64,000 bases of DNA, taken from Edwardsiella hoshinae NBRC 105699 = ATCC 33379 (GTDB lineage Bacteria > Pseudomonadota > Gammaproteobacteria > Enterobacterales > Enterobacteriaceae). Shown here piece after piece: positions 42,247 to 51,199 of this stretch (the first letter of the stretch is position 1; every line of letters begins with the position of its first letter). Below the pieces are notes generated by a model that was given only the letters and a program-made list of their open reading frames with translations, ran no database searches and was not told the origin of the DNA. Position numbers and translations under genes: made by a program. The stretch is taken from assembly GCF_000474215.1 (NCBI RefSeq), contig NZ_BAUC01000004.1, positions 62,001 to 126,000 of the forward strand. The letters are read 5' to 3'.

Positions 42247-42735
42247 ATGCATTACGCCCATTACCACTCACCGTTCGGCCCACTGCTGTTGGTCGCCGAC
42301 GCCGTCGGCCTGCGCCAACTATGGCTGCCCAATGAACTGATCAGCCGCGTGATCCCCTCCTCCTGGAGGCTCGACGAGGCCTATCCCCTCTTGAGCCGTA
42401 CCCGGTCACTGCTCGACGCCTACTTCGCCGGTCAACGTCCCGATTGGCGCGCGCTGCCGCTGGCGCCGCAAGGCACGCCCTTTCAGCAACAAGTCTGGCA
42501 GCAGCTATGCACGCTTCCCTATGGAGAGAGCAGCCACTATGCCGCCCTGGCCGAGCAACTGGGCAATCCGCGCGCCGTACGAGCCGTCGGCGGCGCGGTG
42601 GGGCGTAATCCTATCGCCATCCTGATCCCTTGCCATCGCATCCTCGGCAAGGCGGGCAATCTGACCGGTTACAGCGGCGGTCTGGCGATCAAGCAAGCCC
42701 TACTGGATCTTGAGGGGATCCCTTACCGCGCCTGA
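42247..42735 (+). CDS. ogt: Methylated-DNA-protein-cysteine S-methyltransferase (Ogt-like)
   Basis: Suicide DNA repair protein removing O6-alkylguanine and O4-alkylthymine lesions. The 162-residue product has acceptor Cys129 in IPCHR, the preceding Asn-rich hinge (VGRNP) and the HTH-like segment [12 protein letters not shown] with the Arg finger in [13 protein letters not shown] upstream supports the ATG at 42247. E. coli ogt is elsewhere, so this is a lineage-specific location. Its 3' end overlaps the convergent rlmC by 13 bp. Confidence 0.88.
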   Translation: MHYAHYHSPFGPLLLVADAVGLRQLWLPNELISRVIPSSWRLDEAYPLLSRTRSLLDAYFAGQRPDWRALPLAPQGTPFQQQVWQQLCTLPYGESSHYAALAEQLGNPRAVRAVGGAVGRNPIAILIPCHRILGKAGNLTGYSGGLAIKQALLDLEGIPYRA

Positions 42736-43865
42736 ACACGCTGATGTACCAACAGTGTCAGTACCTCGTAATGGGCGGTATGCGGGAACATGTCGAACAG
42801 GCGGATCTTATCGATACGGTACTCCGCCAAGCGTTCGATATCCTGTACCATGCTCTGGGCATGGCAGCTGGAGTAGAGAATGTAGGGCGGTGCCATGCGA
42901 CGCAGGTCGTTGCACAGCGCGGCTCCGATGCCACGCCGCGGCGGATTGACCAGCACCAGCTGCGGTGCGCTGCCAGTCCCGTCGGCGAAGGCAGCGGAAT
43001 CGAGAGCGGCGAAATTCACCGATACCAATCCCAGACGTGCGGCCGAACGCCGAGCGCAGGCGATGGCCTCGGCGCTGATCTCGATGCCAGTTAATGTCAT
43101 TTCGGGGGTCGCGCAGTGCAAACCGAAACCGCCGACGCCACAGAACAGATCCCACATCGCCGTCACGCCCAACGCACGTACCCAGTCACGTGCCTCGGCG
43201 TAAAGCGCCTCGGCCACATCGGGGTTAGTCTGGAAGAAGCTCTGCGGGCGAATATAGAGCGGCACACCGTTGAAGGACTCCTCCAACGCCTGCTGTTCAC
43301 TCAGGAAGATCTCCTGCTCCCCTTCCAAAATCGCCATATGCACCGGCTGAATATTGACGCTGATCACCGTCAACCGTGGCAGTTGCGCCTGGAGCCATGG
43401 CAACGCCTGACGCAACTGGGCCAGCTTACGTTCCGAACGCAGCACGAAGCGTAGCATCATCTCACCGTTGAGGCGGCTTTCCGTCAACAACAGGTATTTC
43501 AACTCACCGCGCCGCCGCGCCACGTTATAGGGCGTCAGGCCAGCGCGCGGAATAACGGCCTTCAACACGGCAAACACCGGCGCGAAGCTGGCAGGATAGA
43601 GCGGGCAATCGCACAGATCCACCCCCTCACCATCACGTGTCAGCATGCCCAACAACGGGCGCTCGACGCTACCACTGACCACCATTTTCGCCTTGTTACG
43701 CATCGCCTGTTCGGCGCTGGGACGTGCCGGTAGCCACGCTCCCACCGGCAGGCCTTGCAGCAGCGCGGCTAAATGCTGCTGTTTATCGTCCAACTGACGG
43801 GAATAAGGAAGGGAAAGCCACTGACAAGAACGACAGCGGCCCGCCTGATACTGGGCACAATGCAT
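42723..43865 (-). CDS. rlmC: 23S rRNA (uracil-747-C5)-methyltransferase RlmC
   Basis: SAM-dependent RNA methyltransferase (RumB) of 380 residues. N-terminal iron-sulfur cysteines lie in [16 protein letters not shown], with the fourth in LCDCPLY. The SAM motif is [14 protein letters not shown], the NPPRRGIG motif is present, and the nucleophile is in YSSCHAQ. It matches E. coli RlmC to the end ([15 protein letters not shown]) with a short extra tail. The start at 43865 gives the E. coli-like Met; a GTG codon lies immediately upstream. Confidence 0.95.
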   Translation of the reverse strand: MHCAQYQAGRCRSCQWLSLPYSRQLDDKQQHLAALLQGLPVGAWLPARPSAEQAMRNKAKMVVSGSVERPLLGMLTRDGEGVDLCDCPLYPASFAPVFAVLKAVIPRAGLTPYNVARRRGELKYLLLTESRLNGEMMLRFVLRSERKLAQLRQALPWLQAQLPRLTVISVNIQPVHMAILEGEQEIFLSEQQALEESFNGVPLYIRPQSFFQTNPDVAEALYAEARDWVRALGVTAMWDLFCGVGGFGLHCATPEMTLTGIEISAEAIACARRSAARLGLVSVNFAALDSAAFADGTGSAPQLVLVNPPRRGIGAALCNDLRRMAPPYILYSSCHAQSMVQDIERLAEYRIDKIRLFDMFPHTAHYEVLTLLVHQRVQAR

Positions 43866-43918
43866 CACAACTCACTCGATGGAAATAGAAACGGAAACGC
43901 TCGGGGCGGGGAATTGTA

Positions 43919-44398
43919 TCACAGCGCACGATGGAAGTAGCGCCGGCTGGCGGAAGGAATAAACAGCAGCGCCAGGATCAAGAGATCGGGCAACTTCTGG
44001 CCTAGCAAAACCTGTAAGATCTGGCCGCCATCCTCCCCCGGGACACTGAATAGCTCGGGATGGAACCAACCGAGCGAGGCCCACAGCATGTAACCGGTCA
44101 CCAGTAACTGGCAACCGAGGTAGATCCAACGACTGAGCCGCTTGCCAAGCATCATCGCCAAGCCGCAGCCCAGCTCGATCAACCAGAGTACCAGGCTAGC
44201 GCTAAGTAGTAGGATCGTCTGCCAACTTTGCAACGCTTCGCTGAGAAAGGCGGCGATACCGCTCAGGCCAAGGGTGACGCACAACAACACCACGCTCGTC
44301 AGACGAATACCTATCAGGGCGGTTCCGGCGATCAACACCGGCACCGGGGCCGCAACAAAATGGTCTATCCTTGGCTGTATACTGCTCATCTGTGCCAT
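43919..44398 (-). CDS. ybjO: Inner-membrane protein YbjO (DUF2593)
   Basis: 159-residue protein with four hydrophobic segments. It resembles E. coli YbjO (162 residues), including the ASLGWFHPELFSVPGED stretch and the C-terminal QKLPDLLILALLFIPSASRR. Function unknown. Located upstream of rlmC on the same strand (53-bp gap), the E. coli arrangement. The ribosome site is weak and a second in-frame Met four codons downstream is possible. Confidence 0.85.
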   Translation of the reverse strand: MAQMSSIQPRIDHFVAAPVPVLIAGTALIGIRLTSVVLLCVTLGLSGIAAFLSEALQSWQTILLLSASLVLWLIELGCGLAMMLGKRLSRWIYLGCQLLVTGYMLWASLGWFHPELFSVPGEDGGQILQVLLGQKLPDLLILALLFIPSASRRYFHRAL

Positions 44399-44512
44399 CG
44401 CATCCGGCTCCGCTGGACGTAACGTATTTCATCATAAGGATGATGAACGGCCGATACAAGCCATCGATAACGAATAACGATATTCCATCAAGGCGTTAGC
44501 CCCAGCGGAAGG

Positions 44513-45004
44513 TCAGTGAAGCAGCGGACCGCCACTGGTTTCGGCGCTGAATTCGCCTTCGCCCTCTTCCCCTTCGCCTAAGAACAGCATGCCGTTTGCG
44601 CGCGCTTCCATCATCACCATGGAAATTTGCTCCTCGGCCTGTTGCATAAAGGCAGAAAATTGTTCGAACGTAACACCGACGCTGGCATTGAGTGACATGC
44701 AGGCAATGAATTTCGGCAGGTTATCATCCTGGATGTCGACAAATGCCTTGACGCCCAACGTGCTGGCATTAATCTGGCTCAATTCCGTCACCAGCGCGAT
44801 CAACGCCGTAGGACGGACTTCCGCCAGTGCGGTAAACAGGATAGTGTTATCAAGGAGGTCGACTTTCGCGTCGAATACCCCGTCAAAATTCTGCATGTGT
44901 GGTAAATGCAGCGCCTGGCAGGAGTCACACTCGAAGAAGGTGGTACCCCGTTGATCCAGCCAGTGCCGTAACACGTCCAGATCGGGGACGATTAGAGGAT
45001 CCAT
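44513..45004 (-). CDS. ybjN: YbjN-family protein
   Basis: 163-residue cytoplasmic protein of the YbjN family (E. coli 158). E. coli YbjN has been linked to motility, fimbriae and stress responses; the mechanism is unknown. Family segments FFECDSCQALHLPHMQNFDG and EEQISMVMMEA are clear. The Gly/Glu-rich stretch GEGEEGEGEF near the C-terminus differs from E. coli. The rimK and potFGHI genes that flank it in E. coli are missing here. Confidence 0.9.
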   Translation of the reverse strand: MDPLIVPDLDVLRHWLDQRGTTFFECDSCQALHLPHMQNFDGVFDAKVDLLDNTILFTALAEVRPTALIALVTELSQINASTLGVKAFVDIQDDNLPKFIACMSLNASVGVTFEQFSAFMQQAEEQISMVMMEARANGMLFLGEGEEGEGEFSAETSGGPLLH

Positions 45005-45159
45005 TGCGCCCTACCTCACAAAGATAAATCGGATAATTGTTATTAGAAAGGGGGCATAGCTTACGGAACTTTGGCCGCTTGCGCCATGCCCGCAGGCAAT
45101 TTATTGCCGCGTTGACGTCTGGAAAGCCTGCCATCCGCACACACGACCAGGAGATCGCC

Positions 45160-45354
45160 ATGCCGTTATCCCGTTATGCCACGATGGACCCGCTGATGCT
45201 GCTGAGCATCATCAACATGAAGTTGCGCGACGAGTGTGACTCACTGTCGGCGTTGTGCGCACGCTACGAGATCCCTCAGCCACAGTTGGAGTCACGCCTG
45301 GCCGCTGCCGGTTTCCGTTATTACCGCGACAGCAACCAGTTCATCCCACGCTAA
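45160..45354 (+). CDS. DUF4250 domain small protein
   Basis: 64-residue protein containing the DUF4250 signature: an N-terminal MDPLMLLSIINMKLRDECDS, the LSALCARYEI helix and an ending FRYYRDSNQF. AGGAG seven bases upstream fixes the ATG at 45160. Function unknown; the family is small and basic and may bind nucleic acid, but this is speculation. It occupies the position of rimK between ybjN and nfsA. Confidence 0.8.
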   Translation: MPLSRYATMDPLMLLSIINMKLRDECDSLSALCARYEIPQPQLESRLAAAGFRYYRDSNQFIPR

Positions 45355-45400
45355 GCTCGCGCCCGCCGACAGCATCACTCGCCAGACGGGCCTCGGCCGC

Positions 45401-46123
45401 TTAGTGCGTAATCCACCCCTGGCGGTGCAGGTAGTCGAGCATAAAAGGACGGCGCTCCTTCTCCAGCGTACGGCTAATCTGCTCGCTCCAGCTATCCTGC
45501 CGGCTATGGTCGCTCCGCTCGGCGTAATAGGCGCTGACATGGGCGTCATAGGCGGCTAACGCCGCACGATCCAACGGCTGGTAGCGGTTCTCGTGCACCA
45601 GAATGCTCAACGGTAACCGCGGCTTCTGCTGCGGGCGTTGCGCCGGATAGCCCAGGCAGAGGCCGACCAGCGGCAACACATGCTGCGGACAGGCCAACAA
45701 CGTGGTCACCTGCTCGATATGATTACGGATACCGCCGATGAATACGCCTCCCAATCCCAACGACTCGGCGGCGGTCAACGCATTCTGTGCCATCAGCGCC
45801 GCATCGACGCAGCCCAACAGCAACTGTTCGGCCGATCCCAACTCGGCCTGCGGGAAGATCTGTTGATGGCGCTGAAAGTCGGCACAGAAGATCCAGAACT
45901 CGGCCGCCTCCAAGACATATTGCTGCCCGCCGGACAGCTCGACCAGTTGCTCACGCAACGCGCGATCGGTGACCCGGATGATCGAGGTACATTGCAAGAA
46001 ACTGGATGAAGAGGTAGCGCGCGCCGCCTCGAAGATCGCCAGGCGCTGCGCCTCGCTGATCGGTGTGCTGCTAAATTGACGAATAGAACGGTGATCGCAC
46101 AACAAATCAATGGTCGAGATCAT
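45401..46123 (-). CDS. nfsA: Oxygen-insensitive NADPH nitroreductase NfsA
   Basis: FMN-dependent major nitroreductase (240 residues, as in E. coli). DHRSIRQFSSTPIS carries FMN-phosphate contacts, with FLQCTSIIRV, LGGVFIGGIRNH and LGYPAQRPQQKPRLP. NfsA reduces nitrofurans, nitroaromatics and quinones. Divergent from grxA with a 277-bp gap; ybjC, located between them in E. coli, is absent. Confidence 0.94.
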   Translation of the reverse strand: MISTIDLLCDHRSIRQFSSTPISEAQRLAIFEAARATSSSSFLQCTSIIRVTDRALREQLVELSGGQQYVLEAAEFWIFCADFQRHQQIFPQAELGSAEQLLLGCVDAALMAQNALTAAESLGLGGVFIGGIRNHIEQVTTLLACPQHVLPLVGLCLGYPAQRPQQKPRLPLSILVHENRYQPLDRAALAAYDAHVSAYYAERSDHSRQDSWSEQISRTLEKERRPFMLDYLHRQGWITH

Positions 46124-46258
46124 AAGTTAGCTAGCTCCCTGATGAGTCGCGTAAACGAATAAGATAACGCCGCGAGACGGCATGCTCCGATGCTAACGCG
46201 TTCACCCGCTCCGCCGTTGACCCTGGATGCGCCGTCATCGGTCAAACCTTAGCATTGG

Positions 46259-46295
46259 ATAGATGAAATTTATCAAAGTAACAGGCAAATCCTAC
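46259..46295. promoter_or_regulatory. OxyR-like binding site upstream of grxA
   Basis: Four tetramers in the OxyR pattern ATAG-N7-CTAT-N7-ATAG-N7-CTAT: ATAG (46259), TTAT (46270), ACAG (46281) and CTAC (46292), all at exact spacing and each at least 3/4 matched. A possible -10, CATAGT at 46319-46324, puts the site just upstream of the -35 position, where OxyR activates. E. coli grxA belongs to the OxyR regulon. Confidence 0.6.
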
Positions 46296-46400
46296 TTTTT
46301 TTTAGCGCGGGCTACAGGCATAGTAATGCGCATTCAAAAGCCCACGCTAACCCCGTTGGGGATTTAGTGGGACTTGCCATTTCCTCTAAGGAGTCCTCTC

Positions 46401-46673
46401 ATGTTTGCAGTGATCTTTGGGCGTCCGGGTTGCCCCTACTGTGTCCGTGCCAAAGAGTTGGCCGAGAAGCTGAGCGCCGAGCGCGATGATTTTAAATTCC
46501 GCTATGTCGATATTCATGCCGAAGGCATCAGTAAGGAAGACCTCTCCAAAACCGTCGGTAAGCCGGTGGAAACCGTACCGCAGATCTTTATCGATCAGCA
46601 ACACATCGGCGGTTGCACCGACTTTGAAGCCTATGCCAAGGCACATCTGGAGCTGTTCAATAACGCCAACTAA
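46401..46673 (+). CDS. grxA: Glutaredoxin 1
   Basis: Glutathione-dependent thiol-disulfide oxidoreductase supplying electrons to ribonucleotide reductase. The product has 90 residues (E. coli 85), with active site GCPYC (Cys11/Cys14), the cis-Pro loop TVPQIF and GG motif HIGGCTDF. The residue after GG is Cys72, where E. coli has Tyr, adding a third cysteine near the glutathione site. AAGGAG seven bases upstream supports the start. An OxyR-like site lies upstream and a strong terminator downstream. Confidence 0.96.
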   Translation: MFAVIFGRPGCPYCVRAKELAEKLSAERDDFKFRYVDIHAEGISKEDLSKTVGKPVETVPQIFIDQQHIGGCTDFEAYAKAHLELFNNAN

Positions 46674-46691
46674 CACGTGACGACGGCCAAT

Positions 46692-46718
46692 AAAAAAACC
46701 GCTACGGCGGTTTTTTTT
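46692..46718. terminator. Rho-independent terminator of grxA (possibly bidirectional)
   Basis: A-rich arm then CCGC, TACG loop, GCGG and a run of eight T residues. The A run on the left can serve as the T run for the convergent ybjM transcript on the other strand. Confidence 0.88.
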
Positions 46719-46772
46719 ATGTCTCTAACAGCAAGCCTCAAGCAAAACGGTAAACCACATCATCGGTGATAA

Positions 46773-47153
46773 CTATCGAATAGCATGCTGACCTCGCATC
46801 ACCGCCGTGAACCAGTACAACAGCGCACCAAACACGCACCAAAACACCATGCTGGCGCTATAGGGCAGCATCTGTAGCACATTCACCTCACACGCTAACC
46901 ACTGCGTGTGCAGCAGTAGGCAGCAGAGAGCCGCCGCCGATGCGCCGTAAAACACCGTCAAGACGCGGTACCGCTGCGCCAAGGGACAGGCGATCGCCCC
47001 CGGCAACATATACAGCAATAATCCGGGACGCATCCCCGGCAAACTGGCACCACCGTCGCCATTCGGCTGACTGTAACCGTGCAACAGGAAAAAAAGCGCC
47101 GTCACTAAAAAAAAACAGAGAATAAGAGAAAACCAACGTCGTCTGTTCGCCAC
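46773..47153 (-). CDS. ybjM: Inner-membrane protein YbjM
   Basis: 126-residue membrane protein with four hydrophobic segments, function unknown. The GTG start at 47153 is chosen because GGGAGG lies six bases upstream and the resulting length equals E. coli YbjM (125). A longer ATG-initiated reading lacks a ribosome site. Recognisable segments are [14 protein letters not shown] near the N-terminus and [12 protein letters not shown]. Convergent with grxA and divergent from ybjL. Confidence 0.8.
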   Translation of the reverse strand: MANRRRWFSLILCFFLVTALFFLLHGYSQPNGDGGASLPGMRPGLLLYMLPGAIACPLAQRYRVLTVFYGASAAALCCLLLHTQWLACEVNVLQMLPYSASMVFWCVFGALLYWFTAVMRGQHAIR

Positions 47154-47449
47154 CCCATGCCTCCCTACAGCGAAAAGATACCCTTCCCCCCGATGAGGCA
47201 AACCGCGAACGGTCTACCCGCAACGAGCGAATCGCTTCCCGGCGCAGAAAAACAACGAACTATCAACTGAGGACGGCTTTTTGCTGGCTGTCCGTCAACC
47301 AACCGTCTAAAATGGGCGGTCATACCCATAGGGTATCCACCATTCACCGCTGGCATGTTCTCGGTGAATTCTCATATATTCTACGGCTGAATTTAGCTCT
47401 AACAGTCGATCATATCAAGAACCTGATAGTTAACAATAAGTTATTCTAC

Positions 47450-49138
47450 ATGAATATTGATGTCGCGAGTTTGTTAACAGGCAATTATATCCTGCTGCTG
47501 TTCGTGGTCCTGGCGCTGGGGCTGTGCCTCGGAAAACTGCGTATAGGCTCCATCCAACTGGGTAACTCCATCGGCGTACTCGTGGTCTCCCTACTCCTGG
47601 GCCAGCAGCACTTCGCCATCAACACCGATGCCCTCAACCTAGGATTCATGCTCTTTATTTTCTGCGTCGGTATCGAAGCCGGGCCCAACTTCTTTTCCAT
47701 CTTCTTCCGTGACGGGAAAAACTATCTCATGCTGGCCTTAGTGATGGTCGCCAGCGCCCTGTTTATCGCGCTGGGGCTGGGTAAGCTATTTCACTGGGAC
47801 ATCGGCTTGACCGCTGGGATGCTCGCTGGCTCGATGACCTCGACGCCGGTGTTGGTGGGTGCGGGCGATACCCTCCGCCAGACACTGGTCAATAATCCTC
47901 ACCTGGGCCAGCTACAAGATCACCTCAGTCTGGGCTACGCCTTGACCTATTTGGTCGGCCTGGTTAGCCTGATCTTCGGCGCTCGCTATCTGCCAAAGCT
48001 ACAACACCAGGATCTGCCCACCTCGGCCCAACAGATCGCCCGCGAACGCGGTCTGGACAACGACACCCAACGCAAGGTGTTTCTCCCGGTAATCCGCGCC
48101 TATCGCGTCGGCCCAGAGCTGGTCGCCTGGGCGGATGGCAAGAATCTGCGTGAATTAGGGATCTACAGCCAGACCGGCTGCTATATCGAACGAATCCGCC
48201 GCAACGGCATCCTGGCAACGCCGGACGGCGATGCGGTGCTCCAGGTCGGCGATGAGATCGCCCTGGTTGGCTATCCCGACGCACACGCGCGCCTCGACCC
48301 AAGCTTCCGTAACGGTAAGGAAGTCTTTGACCGCGACCTGCTAGACATGCGCATCGTCACCGAAGAGATCGTGGTGAAGAACAGCAACGCCGTCAGCAAG
48401 CGGCTCAGCCAAATCAAGCTAACCGACCACGGCTGCTTCTTGAACCGGGTGATCCGCAGCCAGATAGAGATGCCGATCGACGACAATATCGTACTCAACA
48501 AAGGTGATGTGTTGCAGGTCAGCGGTGATGCTCGCCGTGTTAAGAGTGTGGCCGACCGCATCGGCTTCATCTCAATTCACAGCCAGGTCACCGACCTGCT
48601 GGCCTTCTGTGCCTTCTTTATCATCGGCCTGATGATCGGCCTGATCACCTTCCAGTTCACCGGCTTCTCCTTCGGCATCGGCAACGCCGCCGGCCTGCTG
48701 TTCGCTGGCATCATGCTGGGCTTCCTACGCGCCAACCACCCGACTTTCGGTTACATTCCGCAGGGGGCGCTGAACATGGTGAAGGAATTTGGCCTGATGG
48801 TGTTTATGGCGGGGGTCGGTCTGAGCGCTGGCGCCGGCATGCGCAATGGCCTGGGCGACGTCGGCGGCCAGATGTTGGTCGCCGGACTGATCGTCAGTCT
48901 GGTACCGGTGGTGATCTGCTTCCTGTTCGGCGCCTTCGTGTTAAAGATGAACCGCGCGCTGCTGTTCGGCGCCATCATGGGGGCGCGTACCTGTGCGCCG
49001 GCCATGGACATCATCAACGACGCCTCACGCAGTAACATCCCTGCCCTGGGTTATGCCGGTACCTACGCCATCGCCAACGTGCTGCTGACCCTGGCCGGTA
49101 CTCTGATCGTCATCATCTGGCCCGGCGTGGTGGGCTGA
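47450..49138 (+). CDS. ybjL: AAE-family transporter with RCK_C/TrkA-C domains (YbjL)
   Basis: 562-residue putative aspartate:alanine exchanger-type transporter. Two membrane halves (about 1-170 and 385-562) flank two TrkA-C domains (about 205-290 and 295-375). Very close to E. coli YbjL (for example [20 protein letters not shown] and [17 protein letters not shown]). The substrate is unproven. The ORF extends 46 codons upstream; ATG at 47450 restores the E. coli start, though its ribosome site is weak (AATAAG). An AT-rich leader precedes it. Confidence 0.93.
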   Translation: MNIDVASLLTGNYILLLFVVLALGLCLGKLRIGSIQLGNSIGVLVVSLLLGQQHFAINTDALNLGFMLFIFCVGIEAGPNFFSIFFRDGKNYLMLALVMVASALFIALGLGKLFHWDIGLTAGMLAGSMTSTPVLVGAGDTLRQTLVNNPHLGQLQDHLSLGYALTYLVGLVSLIFGARYLPKLQHQDLPTSAQQIARERGLDNDTQRKVFLPVIRAYRVGPELVAWADGKNLRELGIYSQTGCYIERIRRNGILATPDGDAVLQVGDEIALVGYPDAHARLDPSFRNGKEVFDRDLLDMRIVTEEIVVKNSNAVSKRLSQIKLTDHGCFLNRVIRSQIEMPIDDNIVLNKGDVLQVSGDARRVKSVADRIGFISIHSQVTDLLAFCAFFIIGLMIGLITFQFTGFSFGIGNAAGLLFAGIMLGFLRANHPTFGYIPQGALNMVKEFGLMVFMAGVGLSAGAGMRNGLGDVGGQMLVAGLIVSLVPVVICFLFGAFVLKMNRALLFGAIMGARTCAPAMDIINDASRSNIPALGYAGTYAIANVLLTLAGTLIVIIWPGVVG

Positions 49139-49154
49139 CGCTCCACACCCCTCA

Positions 49155-49190
49155 CCGGCGACAAAAAAAGATCATCTTTTTCGTCGCCGG
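49155..49190. terminator. Long inverted repeat after ybjL
   Basis: CCGGCGAC (49155-49162) pairs with GTCGCCGG (49183-49190), and the inner A-run/GATCATC/T-run also pairs, giving a nearly perfect 36-nt palindrome 16 bp past the ybjL stop. It is probably a terminator or 3' stabiliser. Confidence 0.6.
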
Positions 49191-49264
49191 CGGCTGAACT
49201 TTCTGCGCCGCTGTCAGTCTGAATTAATGCCACTGCTTTTCTTTGACGTCCCCATATTGAGGAG

Positions 49265-49307
49265 CCCGATAATCCCGCCGCTTAGGTTCAAGGTTATCGG
49301 GTTTTTT
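49265..49307 (+). terminator. Terminator-like hairpin CCCGATAA/TTATCGGG with T run
   Basis: An 8-bp perfect stem with a 21-nt loop followed by TTTTTT (49302-49307). It lies in non-coding DNA between ybjL and the IS3 remnant and has no obvious upstream gene of its own; it may be a fragment of an inserted element. Confidence 0.5.
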
Positions 49308-49434
49308 ATTGCCTGTAGAAAAATCGTTTTATCATCAAACTTGTTACACAAGCAGTGTGTTCGGTGTGGCGACACCCCTTCAATAACCGCCTCGAACCGT
49401 ACCCAAAGCGGAGGTGATACACCGACAGAGCGGG

Positions 49435-49584
49435 AAAAACCGGCAGGAGGTGGAGCTGACCACACTGGCGTGGGTAGACGGGTACAACAATCGCCGGCTA
49501 CTGGAACGACTCGATCACATCCCCCCTGCTGAAGCCGAAAAAACGTATTATGCTGCCATCGGAAACGGGGTTATGGCAGCCTGA
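49435..49584 (+). pseudogene. IS3-family transposase (OrfB) C-terminal remnant
   Basis: Read from 49435, about 50 codons give KNRQEVELTTLAWVDGYNNR and continue RLLERLDHIPPAEAEKTYYA to a stop at 49582-49584. This is the C-terminus of IS3-family integrase-type transposases (usual ending: NNRRLLE, then PPAEAE, then YY). No start, no DDE core and no OrfA are present. A motif GGTGGGGCAGTCCA at 49681-49694 could be the right terminal repeat of the lost element (IS3-type ends read TGxACTGCCCC inward). The rest of the IS is deleted. Confidence 0.8.
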
Positions 49585-50131
49585 GTTCTCAGACTAAAAA
49601 CTCGCCCAAAAACCCGGTACGGTTCACCGGCTGGATTCTTCATCATCATCATCAAACTATAGGGCAGGATCGTCTCCTGGGGTGGGGCAGTCCAGTTGAG
49701 CTCCGGATAAAAGCATTTTGCTAATTCTGGAAGCCAGAAAATATGTTATCCAGAGGAATTTCTGGATTCAAAAATAATAATTTCGCTCGCAACTGCTGGT
49801 TACACTAGCCTGCACTAACCACAGACAGGCGCATCACATTCAGTCCAGAATATGGGCCGACAGGGACAGTGATTACCGCTAGTATCATATTTCCGATAAT
49901 TTCCTCCGTTTCACAACTAGTAGCTGTTATCACCATTTCCATAAAAAAACCAGAGATTATTATCACCTTCACAAGGAGATACAGATTAACACATTAACCA
50001 ACCAGGAAAAACATCTGTCTTTCACCATGTCTACGATGTAAAAGTCATTGAATATCTAACACATCTGGAATACAGTTTTTGTGGTGCTAAAAAATGGAAT
50101 ATCATAAGCACAAATAATCAAAGGAAGGAAA
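49585..50131. other. AT-rich leader of the acquired two-gene cassette
   Basis: 547 bp. The left part holds the possible IS3 right end (49681-49694) and a short CAT repeat (about 49640-49652). From about 49740 onward the DNA is AT-rich and continues into the following gene. GGAAGGAAA just before 50132 is the ribosome site. I see no gene here; the cassette promoter must be in the AT-rich half. Confidence 0.5.
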
Positions 50132-51199
50132 ATGAAAAATAAAACATTACTTATAGAAATGATTTATCGGTTGCCCCAAATGGGAAAGGATACATCGTTT
50201 GGGAAGGATATAGACGACGTCCACGAAGTGATCTTTACTGAAAGGAATAAAAATCAGATCGAAAAGATACTCCGTAAATGGGCCTCAGTAAAACAACCTT
50301 GTGTTTTCGGAAAGCTGGCCAGTAAAAAAATGAAAGGCCTTGATTATCATCTGTCTGTTATCAATTCAGAGTCAATACTCTCTGATGAAGCAACACTATT
50401 TCATTATCTGAAAGACGAACGTCTCCGCTTCAAACAACGTGCGATGAAAGGCGAGGTCAGTGCCCATCTAATATATTTCGTAAGTCCCTATCTCGCTTAT
50501 GCCCGTCCCTGTAAAGAATTTATGGAAGTACAAAAGCGCATCTGCTCTCTGTATATACCGGAATGCTACCCTGTTATGGAAGACATTATCTATACGGACA
50601 GCATCCCCCTCCAGGAGGCGGAGGGAATAAAAATCTACAAAGCAGGGATCAATACTTTCTATTCATCCGCGCATGGCACTAGGAATCATGATCGACGGAT
50701 ACCAGGAGGGTTCCTTATCTCCGTCAACGCGCCGGGGCATTTCATGCAACTGGCACTGAAGAACGGGATCTATGACAGTGAGTTACATTCACTGGAAGAT
50801 ATTAAAAACATGACAAAACAATCGGTCGGCCAGGGAGGCATTTCTCATCCGGGTAAACTGTCAACAACCTGGCACCCGGAAAAAAAGGTTGACAGATATG
50901 GTTGTCCCCTGACACATGGACAGGGAGCTTATTACAGCGGCTTTTATCATACAGATGTTCTCATCCCTGGAGCGTTAACATGCGATGACAGAAGGCTTGA
51001 TAAAATTAACGATCATGATCCGATGATATTTCGCTGGAATGTACTGTTCTATGTCTCTCTGGAAAAGCTTTCAGCAGAAAATCCCTACTATGGTGAATTC
51101 ATTGGAATTCCGCTTGACGAGGAAGCTGCTTTCTTCAATCCTTTTGCCCCGCGGCGTTATGAAGATGGCCCCCTTTACCGAAAAGAAGAATACCTATGA
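50132..51199 (+). CDS. Unidentified 355-residue protein of an AT-rich two-gene cassette
   Basis: I do not recognise a family. The predicted product is soluble, without signal peptide or membrane segment. It contains several His/Gly-rich blocks that look like active-site material: KQPCVFGKLASKK (about residue 55), AYARPCKEF (125), the run SSAHGTRNHDRRIPGGF (about 178-194), ISVNAPGHFMQLAL, and YGCPLTHGQGAYYSGFYHTD (about 258-277), plus WNVLFYVSLEKL near the end. AAGGAAGG supports the ATG. It is much more AT-rich than the flanking core genes, indicating transfer. Its stop overlaps the start of an EamA exporter by 4 bp, so an enzyme making or modifying something exported by that transporter is a reasonable hypothesis, not a finding. 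Confidence 0.75.
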   Translation: MKNKTLLIEMIYRLPQMGKDTSFGKDIDDVHEVIFTERNKNQIEKILRKWASVKQPCVFGKLASKKMKGLDYHLSVINSESILSDEATLFHYLKDERLRFKQRAMKGEVSAHLIYFVSPYLAYARPCKEFMEVQKRICSLYIPECYPVMEDIIYTDSIPLQEAEGIKIYKAGINTFYSSAHGTRNHDRRIPGGFLISVNAPGHFMQLALKNGIYDSELHSLEDIKNMTKQSVGQGGISHPGKLSTTWHPEKKVDRYGCPLTHGQGAYYSGFYHTDVLIPGALTCDDRRLDKINDHDPMIFRWNVLFYVSLEKLSAENPYYGEFIGIPLDEEAAFFNPFAPRRYEDGPLYRKEEYL

